DNA of 64,000 nucleotides from Melieria omissa (taxonomy: Eukaryota > Arthropoda > Insecta > Diptera > Ulidiidae). The stretch spans positions 31,727,298-31,791,297 of the forward strand of contig OZ020267.1 in NCBI GenBank assembly GCA_963971225.1. Reading direction: 5' to 3'. Position 1 is the first letter of the stretch. Each line of letters begins with the position of its first letter. The position numbers were made by a program, and so were the translations under genes. Of this stretch, positions 11,080-22,290 are shown piece by piece. Below the pieces are notes generated by a model that saw only the letters and a program-made list of their open reading frames with translations, was not told the origin of the DNA and did not search any database.

Positions 11080-12939
11080 TTTATTCAATATTTGCATATT
11101 GGCATAACTCTGTCAATTAGCTGTCCATTAGCTGTCACTTTAAACAATATTTGCAAAATTATAAGCTTTACAAGATTACTTGTTATAGGATTTTAATCAC
11201 AAAAATAAACTTTTCATTTTTATAAATTTAATAAATTTTTTAATGATTTTTCCTACAACAATTATAAGTCCTTCTTTACCAGGTGGCAAGGACCATTCAA
11301 CTTCTCATTCAATTATTTAGTAACCCCCGTCATGGTGTCGTCTGACGCCGCCTCTGAACATCTTAACGTTTTTTTTTTGCGAATTTTCGTGCATTTGCTA
11401 TTAAAGTAAATTGAAAAATATGTGCACTTGAACAGTTTTACGTCTTAAAGTATAACTTTTTATGCATTGGCGTTCATATGTATGAGTGCGTGTGTGTGTG
11501 TGTGTCATTTGCAACCATCAAACAGGGAACGTGGAGTACGCTGCCGCTCAGCCACAGCAACAAGAACTCAAATACAGAACAGTCGCGAACTCAAATAACG
11601 CCAACGTTTAATTTTATCAGCGCGCGCGCAGCCATCGCCTTGTGGCTCTTCAAAAGCAACAACAAAAGAAACGAAATAAAATTCAAACTGTGCAGCGAGG
11701 AATTTCTTAAATCGCTGACATACACACACACAAACACACACACATGCGCATTCGTAGAGAGTACACGTGTATGTGTGTGTGGGTGTTACAATGTTGCTGT
11801 CAGCTGCATGCGCGCTTAGGTACAACAGGGCGCGTTGGCGTTGGCGATGGCAATGGTGTTGTTGTTGTTGTTTGCCATTCCCTTGCGAATTTTATGACTT
11901 TTGCTGCGAACGAATTGCGCGAAAGTTGAATACGCCCTGACAATTGCTTCAAAAACAGATTTCGCTGACGTATCTGAAATCATTTTTCGATATGTTATTT
12001 CGCGCATTTCGCACGAATGTCGTTGGTATGTGTTTGCTTATGTGTGTGTAAGAGTGTGAGTGTGTGTGTATGCTTGGATGTGTGTGGGTACGTGCGTAGG
12101 CATCTCCGGCGCAACTGGGGAGCGCTGAGACGTCACACACACACACACACTGGTGGCATCATTATCCCCACGGAATTGAGGTTTAAACTTTGAGTGATGT
12201 GCATTTTCACTTTGGTGGCAAGTAAATAAATAAAAGTCGCAAACACTTCGACGCCAAAAAGCGGCGTAAAACTAACAGCGCACGACACAATCGAGCAGTG
12301 CAAGTGTGTTGTCGATGTCGGCGTCGGTGCGGCTCGGGGCGGGGTGGGGCGCGAATGGCATTGCAGAAAGTGCGATTTAATAGAGAGAAATTTATGGCAA
12401 ACGAATTTTTATTGGAAGCGCCAGCGTTAGGTGCCGACTTGATAAGGGATTTGCGTGGCCGGGCGGAATTGCTTTTTCGTGCGCGGGAGCACTTTTGTTT
12501 GTTTGAGTTCAAGGCGCCTGAAGTGGATAAAAAACATTTACTAATAACGTACTTGGCTTCGATTAAATATTGAGTGGTATTGAAAATAATTTTGGCGTTA
12601 TTAATTTGACTTAAAAGCTTACTTAGAAACTACCATCGGGCGTAAGGCGGCGGGGAAGCAATTCGATTTGAATATTTAGTTGAGTAATGTTGTTGTTGAA
12701 GAACGTGAAAGATTTACCAATTAGCAAATGTTTTTAAGACAATATTAAGAAATCTGTAGCCAGTGAACGAAAAATAACGAGGAAACAGTGGATTTGTGTT
12801 GGTTGAGTATATTTCAGGTGGCGTTTGCAAATATATAAAAACATAGTAAATTGTACACTAGGGGGCACAATAGATAAACTTTGGTCTCAGTGCGTATTTT
12901 CCCTTTCAAATCTATCTATCTAAATTGTACACTAACAGT
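11080..12939. other. Intergenic DNA with TG/CA microsatellites
   Basis: TG or CA runs occur at about 11,487-11,504, 11,720-11,745, 11,765-11,785, 12,040-12,075 and 12,133-12,150. Several ORFs of 60-113 codons come from these runs. The 91-codon ORF at 12,298-12,573 has an ordinary-looking composition, but I recognise no domain and cannot support it as a gene. Confidence 0.4.
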
Positions 12940-14305
12940 TCCTGGCAGCTTTGAAAGCAAGTCTGAAGTCTATGGGCTGAATAAATCACGTTTATTTTAA
13001 CCCTTTATTGACCCCGTCGGATTTTGATGAAACAAAAAAAGAAATACTTCTTTAATTATTTCGCATTTGAAGTACTTTCAACATACTTAAAGTCAATAGG
13101 GCCATTAATCCTTGCGCTTTTTTGTTGTCATATGGCAACATGCTACTTTGTGGACCTCTGATCCCTTTATAGTTTCGGGAAGAAACTACTTTGTTGGTCC
13201 TTAAAGTAGTTTAAAGTTTTAGGCATAATACGAAATTAATAAACTGAATATTTAGGTTTAATGAAGAGAAGTATACACGTATCTTGCGTGTTATATCTTT
13301 ACATAGTAAAGAAAGAAGAAGGGGAAAAAAGGAGAAATTTTAATTTTACTTTTTACTTCAATTCAGATTTATTTTTTAAATAATTTTAACTGAACTAAAT
13401 CAAAAAATTCTCGATTTTAGGTTATCTGTAAAAATTGTTATTTGTAAGTAATTATTACACATTATTACACTTAAAAAATTTTTAAAATTATCAAACCGAC
13501 ACGGAAGATTAAATTGATAAATTTAAAATGTTAAGTTTCTCCAGTAAAAACCTAAAGAAAATGGATTAAATTGTTGATCCTGTCCAATTTTGATTTTCGA
13601 AAAATTGAAAAACACTCTTTACTTCAGTTCAGATATATTTTTTAATTTTAATATATATTTAAAATATATTTTTTAATAACAATTTTAAAAATTATAATAA
13701 CCACATGGAAGATTAAATTAATAAATTTAAAATATTAACTTTCTCAAGTAAAAACCTGAAGCAAAAGGATTAAATCATGTTTCCCCATATACACTTTTAA
13801 CCCATTGTTGACCCTGTATGATTTTGATTTTCAAAAAAGTAAGAAACATATATCTATAGACTTATTTCTTACTAAAAGTACCTTCACCAAGTTTGAACTC
13901 AATAGACCAATAAATTCATGTTTTTCACAGTTCCGTCATACAAACTGTTAACCCATTGTTAACCCTGCCAGATTTTGATTTTCAAAAAGTGAAAAATGTA
14001 TTATTTATTTATTAATATTTATTAATGTATTAATTAAATGACTCGCTAATTCATCTTTTCCCATACAAACTGTTTAAATTTTAAGCTTTTGTTTACTCCT
14101 TTAAGTCTTGATTAAAAAAATAATAAAATATTAACATACAAATTATCAAAAAAAAAATAGAAAAATCTATTAAAAAAACTATCTAGGTATATCTAAAAAA
14201 TCGCAATCTATCTAAAAAATCGATTTCAAGTTTTTTCATCAAATCTGATTTCGTTCAACAAATTAGTTAATATCATTTTCATAGTCTTTTCCTATACAAA
14301 CCTTA
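12940..14305 (+). repeat. Repeat T, multi-unit array
   Basis: At least four degenerate units occur in tandem. Phrases recurring in order are GCATTTGAAGTACTTTCA, AGTCAATAGG, AACCCATTGTTGACCCTG and GATTTTGATTTTCRAAAAA. Units are separated by very AT-rich spacer. The family is the same as at 3360-4340 and 15,430-15,680. Confidence 0.6.
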
Positions 14306-14309
14306 ACCC

Positions 14310-15251
14310 ATTGTTGATTGTACGTTTGGTGACTATTGCATAGGCTTGCTTCCATTGATTTTGGAACTGTGCATCATTTTTGCAAACTTTTTTTATTTTT
14401 CTTAGGGTTTGCTTCATTACAGCTCAATATCTTTCAATCGGACGGAGTTCCAGGCAGTTGGGACGATTTGCCTCTTTTGAGACCACCGTGACACAATTTC
14501 CTTCATACCATTCCATAGTTGACCATAGTCCATAGTTGGAATAGTGGCTTGTCACTAGGTCTGGCCAAAACAAAACTGTTCCTTTGTGCTATTCAATAAA
14601 TGGTATAAAGCGTTGTTTCAGATATTCTTCTAAATAAATTCTAGAGTTAATTTTTCCTGTCGTAATGAACGCATTGCTGCGTAGACCGCAGGTGCAAATA
14701 GCTTACCAAATCATGAAGCGTTTTGGAAATTTGGTGTATTTCACTTCGGAGTATTTTCTTTGTGTTCCATCCTTATTCTTTGTAGTGAAATAGGCATTCC
14801 CAGGTAACTGTTTGAAGTCCACCTTAGAGTAGGTTTCATAATCGAGAATCACGCAATCGAACTTGGTTCCGTAATCGTCATCAAGTTTTCGAGCCCGCGT
14901 CTTTCCTATTTTTTCTTTTGCTTCCGACCGGTCAGGCACTTTCTGCTGTTCGTAGGTCCTTAACCCTTGACTTCGCTTATATCGCATCTCAGTTGATTGC
15001 GATGTGCCTGATGCAGCTGCAACATCTCGAGTCGACCTCGCGGGGTTATCCCGACTTGTGCTAACAACCCTTTTCAGCACTTCTGGGTTAAAGGGACCCT
15101 TTTTTCTGCCTGATTCTTCGGCTCTGTAGGTGGAGTTTCCCGCGTTGTAGTTGTTTATAACATTATAAACCGTGGTAACGCTCGCTTTGCTTTCCCTTGC
15201 AATGCTTAGTCTAGACTTCGTCTTATCAGTCAAGCAAATGTCCAATACCAA
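14310..15251 (-). mobile_element. Dead Tc1/mariner-superfamily transposase, DD37E-like
   Basis: The ORF at 15,251-14,703 (182 codons) begins with an HTH region (SIARESKASVTTVYNVINNY) and reaches the catalytic core (YETYSKVDFKQLPG, then KYTKFPKRFMIW). The same frame continues through three stop codons to about 14,310, with the second catalytic block FWPDLVTSHYS and the third RPIERY. About 41 residues separate that D and E, but a local CCATAGT duplication appears to have added four, so the original spacing would be 37, as in the ITmD37E group described from mosquitoes. The first catalytic Asp is apparently replaced by Tyr (codon TAT at 14,838-14,840, in LDYETY). Terminal repeats were not located. 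Confidence 0.75.
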
Positions 15252-15429
15252 TTAGCAGCTGCATTCTTGTGGGCTGGACATGTTGACTACAGTAGATCCA
15301 AGATGCAATTGACTTATATAGCAAGAAACTGAAATATTCATAGATACTTTCACTCGCAAATACCAGACTCCTTACTCTTGCCATTTTCGTATGCTGGATG
15401 CGTAAAAATTCTAAAATTGTTCTGGTTCA

Positions 15430-15680
15430 CCTCTTAATTTGGAATTGAAGTACTTTCACTAACTTTGAAATCAATGGGTCTATAAAATAACGTTTTTTTC
15501 ATATAACACCTTAGCCCATTGTTGCCTTTTTAGACCTCGAATTTCAAAAAATCCCGTCCTAGCAGAAGTTTATTCTAAGGTGGACCTACAGTTAGAATTT
15601 CATCTTTATAGCTCAGCGACCTAAGAGATTCTATATCAGTCAGTCAGTCAATCAGTCAGTCAGTCTTTCAGGACAAACAG
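15430..15680 (+). repeat. Repeat T copy with CAGT tetranucleotide tail
   Basis: It shares GAAGTACTTTCACTAACTTTG, AATCAATGGG and the terminal GGTGGACCTACAGTT phrase with the other T copies. It ends in an imperfect (CAGT)n run at about 15,637-15,667. Confidence 0.6.
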
Positions 15681-16807
15681 TTATAAGTTACTAAATTTAA
15701 ATGACCGCTTGGAAGAAAAATAATGCAAATGCAATGCAATGAAATTAAAGCAGCAACCGAAAAATTGCTTTCAGCTTGCCACCAAAAAAATAGGTCAAGT
15801 TTCGTATTTTCAAGTTTTCATTTGTTAGCTCAAATCTCCAGTCATTTCCATATTCGCTGTGACTGTATAATTACATTTCAATGACGTTACGCACCAATGC
15901 AAAAAACCAGAACATTTCACATTGTGACAATTTGTTGGTTTCCTTCGAATTGTTGAATGGACACAATGAAGTCGTTTGCCAATTTGTAAAGAAAATGCAA
16001 TGCAAGGAAACAGTCGCAGTAAAAATAAATATTTGTTCGGTTTCCCGAAGAAATGCCGAACAAATGTTCGCTAAGTGAAACAATGAGTGGTAGAAAAAAA
16101 AAAACAAAATTAGTTTTTTATTATTTGAACAAAGCGAGAGAAATGAAAATGAAAAGAAGGGAAAATTTAATTTGAGCACTAAGGAAAAGGACAAGAAAAA
16201 AAACAAAACAAGGCTGCTGTGGCTGCCCAACTCAGGGCCGCACAACGACTTCACAGCACGAAGAAAAAACAAAACAATTCTCGGCAAAAGTGCGCTCACA
16301 CCTGTGGCTGTGGAAGCGGCGCGGCTGATTGCACAGCATGGCTCACTACACATAGACGCCCGCTGCATACGTACTTACTATGTGTGTATGTGTGTGTGTG
16401 TGTGTATATGTATTTTGTATTATTTTGCCATATATATATATATGTGTGTGTGTATGTAATCACTCATCCATCCACAAAAATAAATACAACGTAAATCAAT
16501 TGTCTGCAACTAAAAAATAAGCGCATGTCCAATGAGGCAGCAGTATCGTACACCCAAGAAATTATGTTAGTATTGCATTCTCACTGGAAACCTGACTGGT
16601 CACTCTCCGAGTGAGCACTGCTACTGTTGTTGTTGTTGTGCTAGTACTGTTATAACCCTGTAGGAAATCGGACTGGTCCAAACGTAGTTTTTTAACTGGT
16701 TGGTCAGTCATAGCTGACTTCAGAACCGACTCGTTTCCTTGGAGCAAACTCACCCTTTTAACATGGCGGTGTCCTAGGCGACAGTCACTTGTCCCCGTCT
16801 GCATCCA
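15681..16807. other. Intergenic DNA, no gene seen
   Basis: It holds a TG run at 16,380-16,405, an AT run at about 16,430-16,443 and a further TG run just after. The 165-codon minus-strand ORF at 15,871-16,368 is rich in F, L and S from poly-purine DNA and is not supported as a gene. Confidence 0.4.
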
Positions 16808-17352
16808 TTTGCAACTAGTCCAAGGTTAGGTTAGGTAGGGAAGGGTGTGTTCGGCAGGACCGCACTTCCACTCGGAGGCCAGAATGGCCCATTGTGAATC
16901 CCTTCTTATGATGGTGTTCTGGAGCTAACCAATAGTCTCAATCAAGGGGAAACCAGTTCGACTTCTTAATGAAAGAGAGCAGATTCGAGATTTTGACTTT
17001 CGCCGCGCAAGCCAGGTGTGTCAGAAAGTCGGCGTTCCTGCAGAGCCGGGCAGTGGCACAGGAAGTGTTGTATCGTTTCTACTTCTTCTTCATCTCCACA
17101 GCTACGACAGACATCACCGCACGAGAAGTGCCATTTGGTAAGCATAGATCCAATAGCGCAGTGTCCAGTGATGACTCCAACGAGCTGCCGAATGGAGGTA
17201 CGACTCAGGGACAGTACGAATCGTGTTTTCGTCAAGGAAAGGGAGGGCCACAGTGTCCGGCAGGTGCCGCAATCGGTCCTGGTACGCCATGACGACTCAA
17301 TTTCCTTTTTGGTCAGCTTGTCAATAAACATGTACAGGGCAGAGATCCTCAA
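16808..17352 (-). mobile_element. LINE family L1a fragment: zinc domain, 3'UTR and CCTAA tail
   Basis: The minus-strand ORF 17,352-16,966 carries the C-terminal end of a LINE ORF2. It runs from TKTRFVLSLSRTSIRQLVG through a cysteine/histidine domain (CRSCGDEEEVETIQHFLCHC, a CxxC...H...C pattern) to CPALQERRL. It continues into a 3'UTR containing CACAATGGGCCATTCTGGCC and a TCCGAGTG stretch, and ends in (CCTAA)n at about 16,822. A close relative lies at 49,028-49,425. RNase-H-bearing LINEs (I/LOA-like) have this kind of domain; the clade is not settled from this fragment. The element is heavily 5'-truncated. Confidence 0.8.
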
Positions 17353-17385
17353 CTTTTTTTCTTTTCTTCCTTCTTTAAGCCCAAG

Positions 17386-17564
17386 AACTTCATACTTTTT
17401 CCTTAAAAAATTAGGGGCCTAAAAATATGCAAAGTTTTTAATTTTTTTTTGTTTCGAGTAATTCAAAATATTTTTGTTGTTTGCTTGTGTTCCAAACTAT
17501 AAATGGAACATATAAAAGAGCATATTTTGAGGCTCCTAATTTTTTAAGGAAAAAGTATGAAGTT
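17386..17564. mobile_element. 179-bp foldback MITE
   Basis: The ends are inverted repeats of about 45 bp. The left arm begins AACTTCATACTTTTTCC at 17,386 and the right arm ends in its reverse complement at 17,564, with only small differences inside. The centre is AT-rich and non-coding. No clear target duplication is visible, so the superfamily is open. Confidence 0.75.
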
Positions 17565-18524
17565 GACTATGGTACATTTTTGTTATTATTTCGACGCGAA
17601 TGTGTATTCCGCCAAAAAATTTGGCTGTGTTGTATTGCTTGATGTTTTTTCTTAAGATACGTGTGTACAATTTTCGCCATCAGAAAAAACTCCATAAAAT
17701 TCAATATTTTCCTACTTTGAAACCTTATTACAACGCCAATTTAAAACGCATAAAATTGATTAATATCAGAAAAGATGGCGTGAAATGTTGTAACTGCAGT
17801 GATATAAAAATCATGTCAATAGGATTATTGGTTCAGAAATTGCAGTCGAAAACGAAAAAAAAGCCGAGGAAAATTCGAAAAAGTGACACGCCCATTTTTT
17901 GCAAAAACTAGAGCTGTTACATAAAAACGGAGTATGGTTTTGAAGTCAGTGTGGAAAAACGATTCAGATTCATGTAAAAAACTCCATGGAACAGACATGC
18001 TGTTGTGCAGTGTAATAGATGTATGTTTTGAATTTTTGCAGATTTTATCATTTTTCGAGCTGATTGCATACTTTTAGGCATAAATAAAATAAATTTTGTC
18101 GAAAAAAACGTGTTTACACAACTTTTCAAATTGAATTATTTTCTGAGATCGAAAGATATCGGAGGATGTAATTACATTATCCGACAAAGAAATAATGCTT
18201 ATTAAAATAAAAAAAAATCCAGGAACATACTTTCACATACTATTCAGATATTTTCCTCTAAGTTTTGCCAATATTTTTAATTAATTTTTTTAATTTAGAA
18301 AAATATTTAGTATTAAAAGTGAAGTTAAAGCCTACGCGTTGCAAATTTTGAGAAAACATTAAAAGCGAAAATGGCCACATCATTTCTTATTCCATATTGA
18401 AAGTTTCAACAACTTCTTGGTAACCATGTATTTTAAAATTTTTTTTACTCAATAGACTAAAAAACAGAAAATATGAGTTTAAATTTTTTTGAGAAAAAAG
18501 TTTCAACTGTGAGCCGCTTTTGCA
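17565..18524. other. AT-rich intergenic DNA, no gene seen
   Basis: The 103-codon ORF at 17,600-17,911 is Lys/Ile-rich with two Cys pairs but matches nothing that I know. I do not support it as a gene. Confidence 0.35.
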
Positions 18525-18665
18525 CAGACACTAATTGATTTTTTCCACAGATTTTTGGGGGTTTTCTTAGTTGGAGTTTTTTCTTTCAAATGACATCAAA
18601 ATCGTTAAATTCTGCGGCCAAAATATTTTCCGAATTTTGTCTATGGAACGAATCACTGTGCATTG
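18525..18665 (+). repeat. Dispersed repeat Y, copy 2
   Basis: Direct copy of 6430-6590 with the same ordered landmarks (CACTAATTGATTTTTTCC, TTAGTTGGAGTTTTTTC, AAAATCGTTAAATTCTG, TATGGAACGAATC). Confidence 0.7.
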
Positions 18666-20989
18666 TTTCAAACAAAAAAACACACACAAATGCTCAGACA
18701 ATCTTCAAACATTTTTCTTCTTGGGTTTTCGTAAGACAATTCCGTGCAACGGAAAGTGTGCGCGTAGCGTTAACATATGCGCTGAGAAAATAAAAAGCCA
18801 TTTCAGATTTCCGATTTCATCGAATAAATGAACAAAAAAGAAGAAAGACGAGCTTTAGCCATGGATCCCATTAAATATGGACTCGCACTCCGGTGCGGTG
18901 CGCTGTGAATGCGAAAATGTTGCAGGGATACAAAACAAAACCAAAAAAAAAAGCGATAGCGGTTAGAAGAACGCACCGGGAATTGGATGTGAAAGTTGCA
19001 AAGAAATGGAAATGCAAGAAAACAAATCAAAGAGAAATTGCAAACGACAAGTTAATCTTACTTAAAGCATAACCGGAAGCGTTTTTATGACCCAACGGAC
19101 AGTGGCGACGGGGCCAACAATGCCAACTCGTTTCAACGACAAGACACAAGGTGTGCGTGTGCGAGTGTGTGTGTGTGTGTTCGGTTGGGTTGTGTTGGGG
19201 TGCGTTGGAGTGCAAACAGAAGCAGGACAGCTGGCAGATGGATGCCACATCAGGAGACCGCTTATTTACGATGCTGTTGTCGCTGTTGTTGGCTGCCCGG
19301 GTCCCGATGCGGCATTGAGCACATTTGCACAAAATTTAAGTGGAATAAAACAATCTTCTGTGCAGCTGCCGTAAAAGCGGCAAAGACAAGAAATAAAATT
19401 AAAGCACTGAAATACTGGACACAGTTTCCCTTCAGCCCGACTGTTCCGCTGGGATATGGCAAAAACAAAATGCAAGGCCGAGAGTTGTTGGCCGTAGTGC
19501 CGTCTCTGCCGCCACTGGGCGCGTAGCGAAGCGTTGCGGACGCGTTTGTCTACCTTTGCTCGAATCGATTTTATTTGTACTTAAATGTTGCAGCTCGGAA
19601 ACAAAAACCTTTTGCATGCTTCATTGGGTATTGGACGTAGACGTTGGCGTGCGCTGAAACGAAGCGAGCGAACATCAAATGAGATTTTCATCTCTCGACG
19701 ACAGATTGAAACGAGCGCCGACACAAATCTATGAAAGCTAAAAGTTGATTGGTTGCCATGCGACGCTGCGCATCGAATGCAAATGGAATGGTTGCCAGGC
19801 ATGTCCGAAATTGTTAAATGACGAGTAAGTGCTAAGCAGATTGGACTTAAGTCAGATCTGAACGGCGGCATCATACATTTTCCCGGACAGTGGCTTAAGC
19901 AGTGCGCGTACAAATCATTTAATGTTAAACACACTGCACCACCCGCAGCTGCCCGCAGCCGCACATTGTTTGGCTCGGCGCAGCTATTTAGCAAAAGAAA
20001 TGTTTAATTTGCGGCGCCAACAATGGGCCCGCGCACATCATCAGTCAGCCACAGGCGGGCGTAGGCCGGGGGTGTTTATCTTGGAAACTGTCTGGTACAC
20101 ACAGCGGTCTGGCCGCATTCATGATCGACGCCAACGCATGTGCGCCTGCGATAAGAAATGCCAGTGCAGCTATGCGAACGGGCGGCGGCATGGTTATCGA
20201 AACCACATCAGACGCACAACAACAACAACAATGCACAGCGCCCAATATTCAACTTTGGCCCGAGTTATGCGCTGCCGCAGAATTTCGAATATCTGCCAAA
20301 CGAAATGCTGCACCAATTCAACCACTTTTGAGCTAATAGCCTCTTCGATGGCTTCGTGCTGCGGTGCTGGCAAAAACAATAACAGCGCATTGCGACGGGC
20401 AGATTTGTGGGCAAACATATGAACATAGTTGCGTATGAATGTGTGTGTGTGCGAATGCTGGTTTGGGGCTATCGAAGTTTGCACAGAATGCGTTCGTGTT
20501 CTTTGCAAACAAGTTGCAGGCAAGTATGAACGCATAGATTGTGGCAACAGATGCTGCAAATTACATGCAACCACAAACAACTAACAATGAATAGAAAAAA
20601 AGCATTTTGGAAAACTCATGACGATTATAATCCCATAGTAAATTTTCAATAGTTTGTTTCCTGGCGCCAGGGATTAGGAAATTTAGTGCCAGATTTGTAA
20701 TGCTTAGAATTAGATTATATAAGAAGGAGGCAGAAGGAGGAAGGAATGCATACAAAGAAAACTTATTTGGTTAATTGGGTCCTTTAGGTTCATTCATTCC
20801 TCTGTCAGCCAGTTGGTTTTTGCAGTAACTTAGAAAAAAGTTCAGATATTAAATCAAATATTTTTTTTAATTAAATATTTTATGTTTGTCGTACGTGCAA
20901 TATATCTTTGTTTTATAGAGAGAAGTATTAAATTGTTTTTATCTTCAACTGATAAAGTTGGACAAAGGACAAAACTCAAGGATGTGGTA
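18666..20989. other. Intergenic DNA, no gene seen
   Basis: 19,080-20,580 is closer to balanced base composition and produces many overlapping ORFs on both strands (up to 166 codons). None shows a recognisable domain or a convincing start. TG runs lie at about 19,158-19,182 and 20,440-20,453. It may be unique, possibly regulatory, DNA. Confidence 0.4.
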
Positions 20990-21290
20990 GTGTACATATT
21001 AGTCCTTAAGATAGATTTTTTCCAAAAAAAACTATTGAAAATTTCCAAGGATATTCGAGGATAAAGTTTTAAAAGGACATTTTCAATAACTCTTCGTCCT
21101 TTTGCATCAAAGCATTAAATTTTCTAAGGTTCTAAGGATTTTTCTCCTTCATTTGATACCCATATTGTTATTCTACAATGCGCTCAATTTTTGAAATAAA
21201 CATGTCCTTAAAATTTCAAAGTCCTTTAAAAAAAAACCTGACGTCAGATCGAAAAACTAAAAACGCAGTTTTACTACATTTGTGTAGCAC
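20990..21290 (-). repeat. Dispersed repeat X, copy 2 (inverted)
   Basis: Reverse complement of 6020-6345. AAGGATATTCGAGG, AAAAGGACATTTTCAATA, CCCATATTGTTATTCT, GCGCTCAATTTTTGAAATAA and CTAAAAACGCAGTT occur in the mirrored order. Confidence 0.7.
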
Positions 21291-21304
21291 TTGCACGTGC
21301 ACAA

Positions 21305-21590
21305 TTTCTTCAAAAAAATAAAGAAAAAAGACAGTCAGAGGCAGCTGAAAGCGGTTGCTTTCTTATAAACAAGAGGTCAGATTTTCAATTTCTTTCAGTT
21401 AATCAACAAACAGGTAACCAAACTTATAACCAAAAAGGTCTAATTTCCAATTTCTTCAAAATAATAAAGAAAAAAAGTCATGAGCAGCTAAAATCAGTAT
21501 CTTTCTTAAAACTAAAAGACCAGATCTCCAATTTTTTCGAATTAATGAACAAAAAATAAAGATTTGAGCAGCAGCACTGAACTTTAGCAA
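21305..21590 (+). repeat. Short tandem array, three degenerate units
   Basis: Units share GAGGCAGCTGAAAGCGG / TGAGCAGCTAAAATCAG, a CTTTCTTA stretch, AGGTCAGATTTTCAATTTCT or a variant, and AATAAAGAAAAAA. The units are about 85-145 bp long and diverged. Confidence 0.5.
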
Positions 21591-21964
21591 GGGACTTCAT
21601 GTCACTATGGAAGATCACTATAGAAACAAACTATTTGTATTTGCATTGAAACCTGTATACTCCGATTAGATATTCAAGTACCCATTAAAGATGTCAGAAG
21701 GGTATTTAGTTACAAAACTAAAATTTTGCTTAGCAAATTTTTAATTTTATAATTTTTCGAAAAATTGTGGTAATCGATCTATGGGTAGAAAGCAATGAAT
21801 GAGTTGTTCTTTAATTTGGAGTTTTTACTAAAAAATATTAATAGTTTTACTAAAAAAATATTCAGCTGTCATCTTCTATCTTTTTTTACTTCACTATAGA
21901 TGTTCAAAATGGTTGTATGTGCAATTCTTTCATACCAGAGCTGACTCATCGGGATCTTCGGGAG

Positions 21965-22290
21965 TTCATCAAGAGTTAAGCTCAGTGTCCGAGAACTTCC
22001 TTGCTAAAGCGAACAATAGATGGTTGAGGATGGAATCAGCAAATCTCTTAGGCCCAGTTTCAGTTAGAACAGATGCACAGATCTGATGAAGAGAGAACGC
22101 CGGAATGTAGCCAGATTTACTGCGGTAATCACGGGTCACTGGAAAGAAGAAGAAAGAAACCATATTTCACTTCCTCTGTGTCTGCTCGGTTCTATCAAGA
22201 GGAAGGTAGAAGACGTTGAGAGCCATTCTTCACCGATCTCGCAGGCATCCAAATATGCACGTTGGGCTCGTTTCCTGCCTTCATGATTTT
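21965..22290 (+). mobile_element. LINE ORF2 C-terminal fragment
   Basis: The + strand reads ARANNRWLRMESANLLGPVS, then VARFTAVITGHWK and, after a frameshift, ETIFHFLCVCSVLSRGR. This is the ITGH...HFLC-C-P order of the C-terminal zinc domain of RNase-H-bearing LINEs. It is decayed with frameshifts, and no 3' tail is seen. Confidence 0.6.

Noticed and set aside
12298..12573. 91-codon ORF beginning in a GC-rich patch
   Set aside because: Plausible amino-acid use, but no homology that I can name, no splice partner and no supporting context.
19922..20580. ORFs up to 166 codons on both strands
   Set aside because: No recognisable domain; codon content follows CAACAA and CGC-rich runs. Possibly regulatory DNA but not supported as coding.
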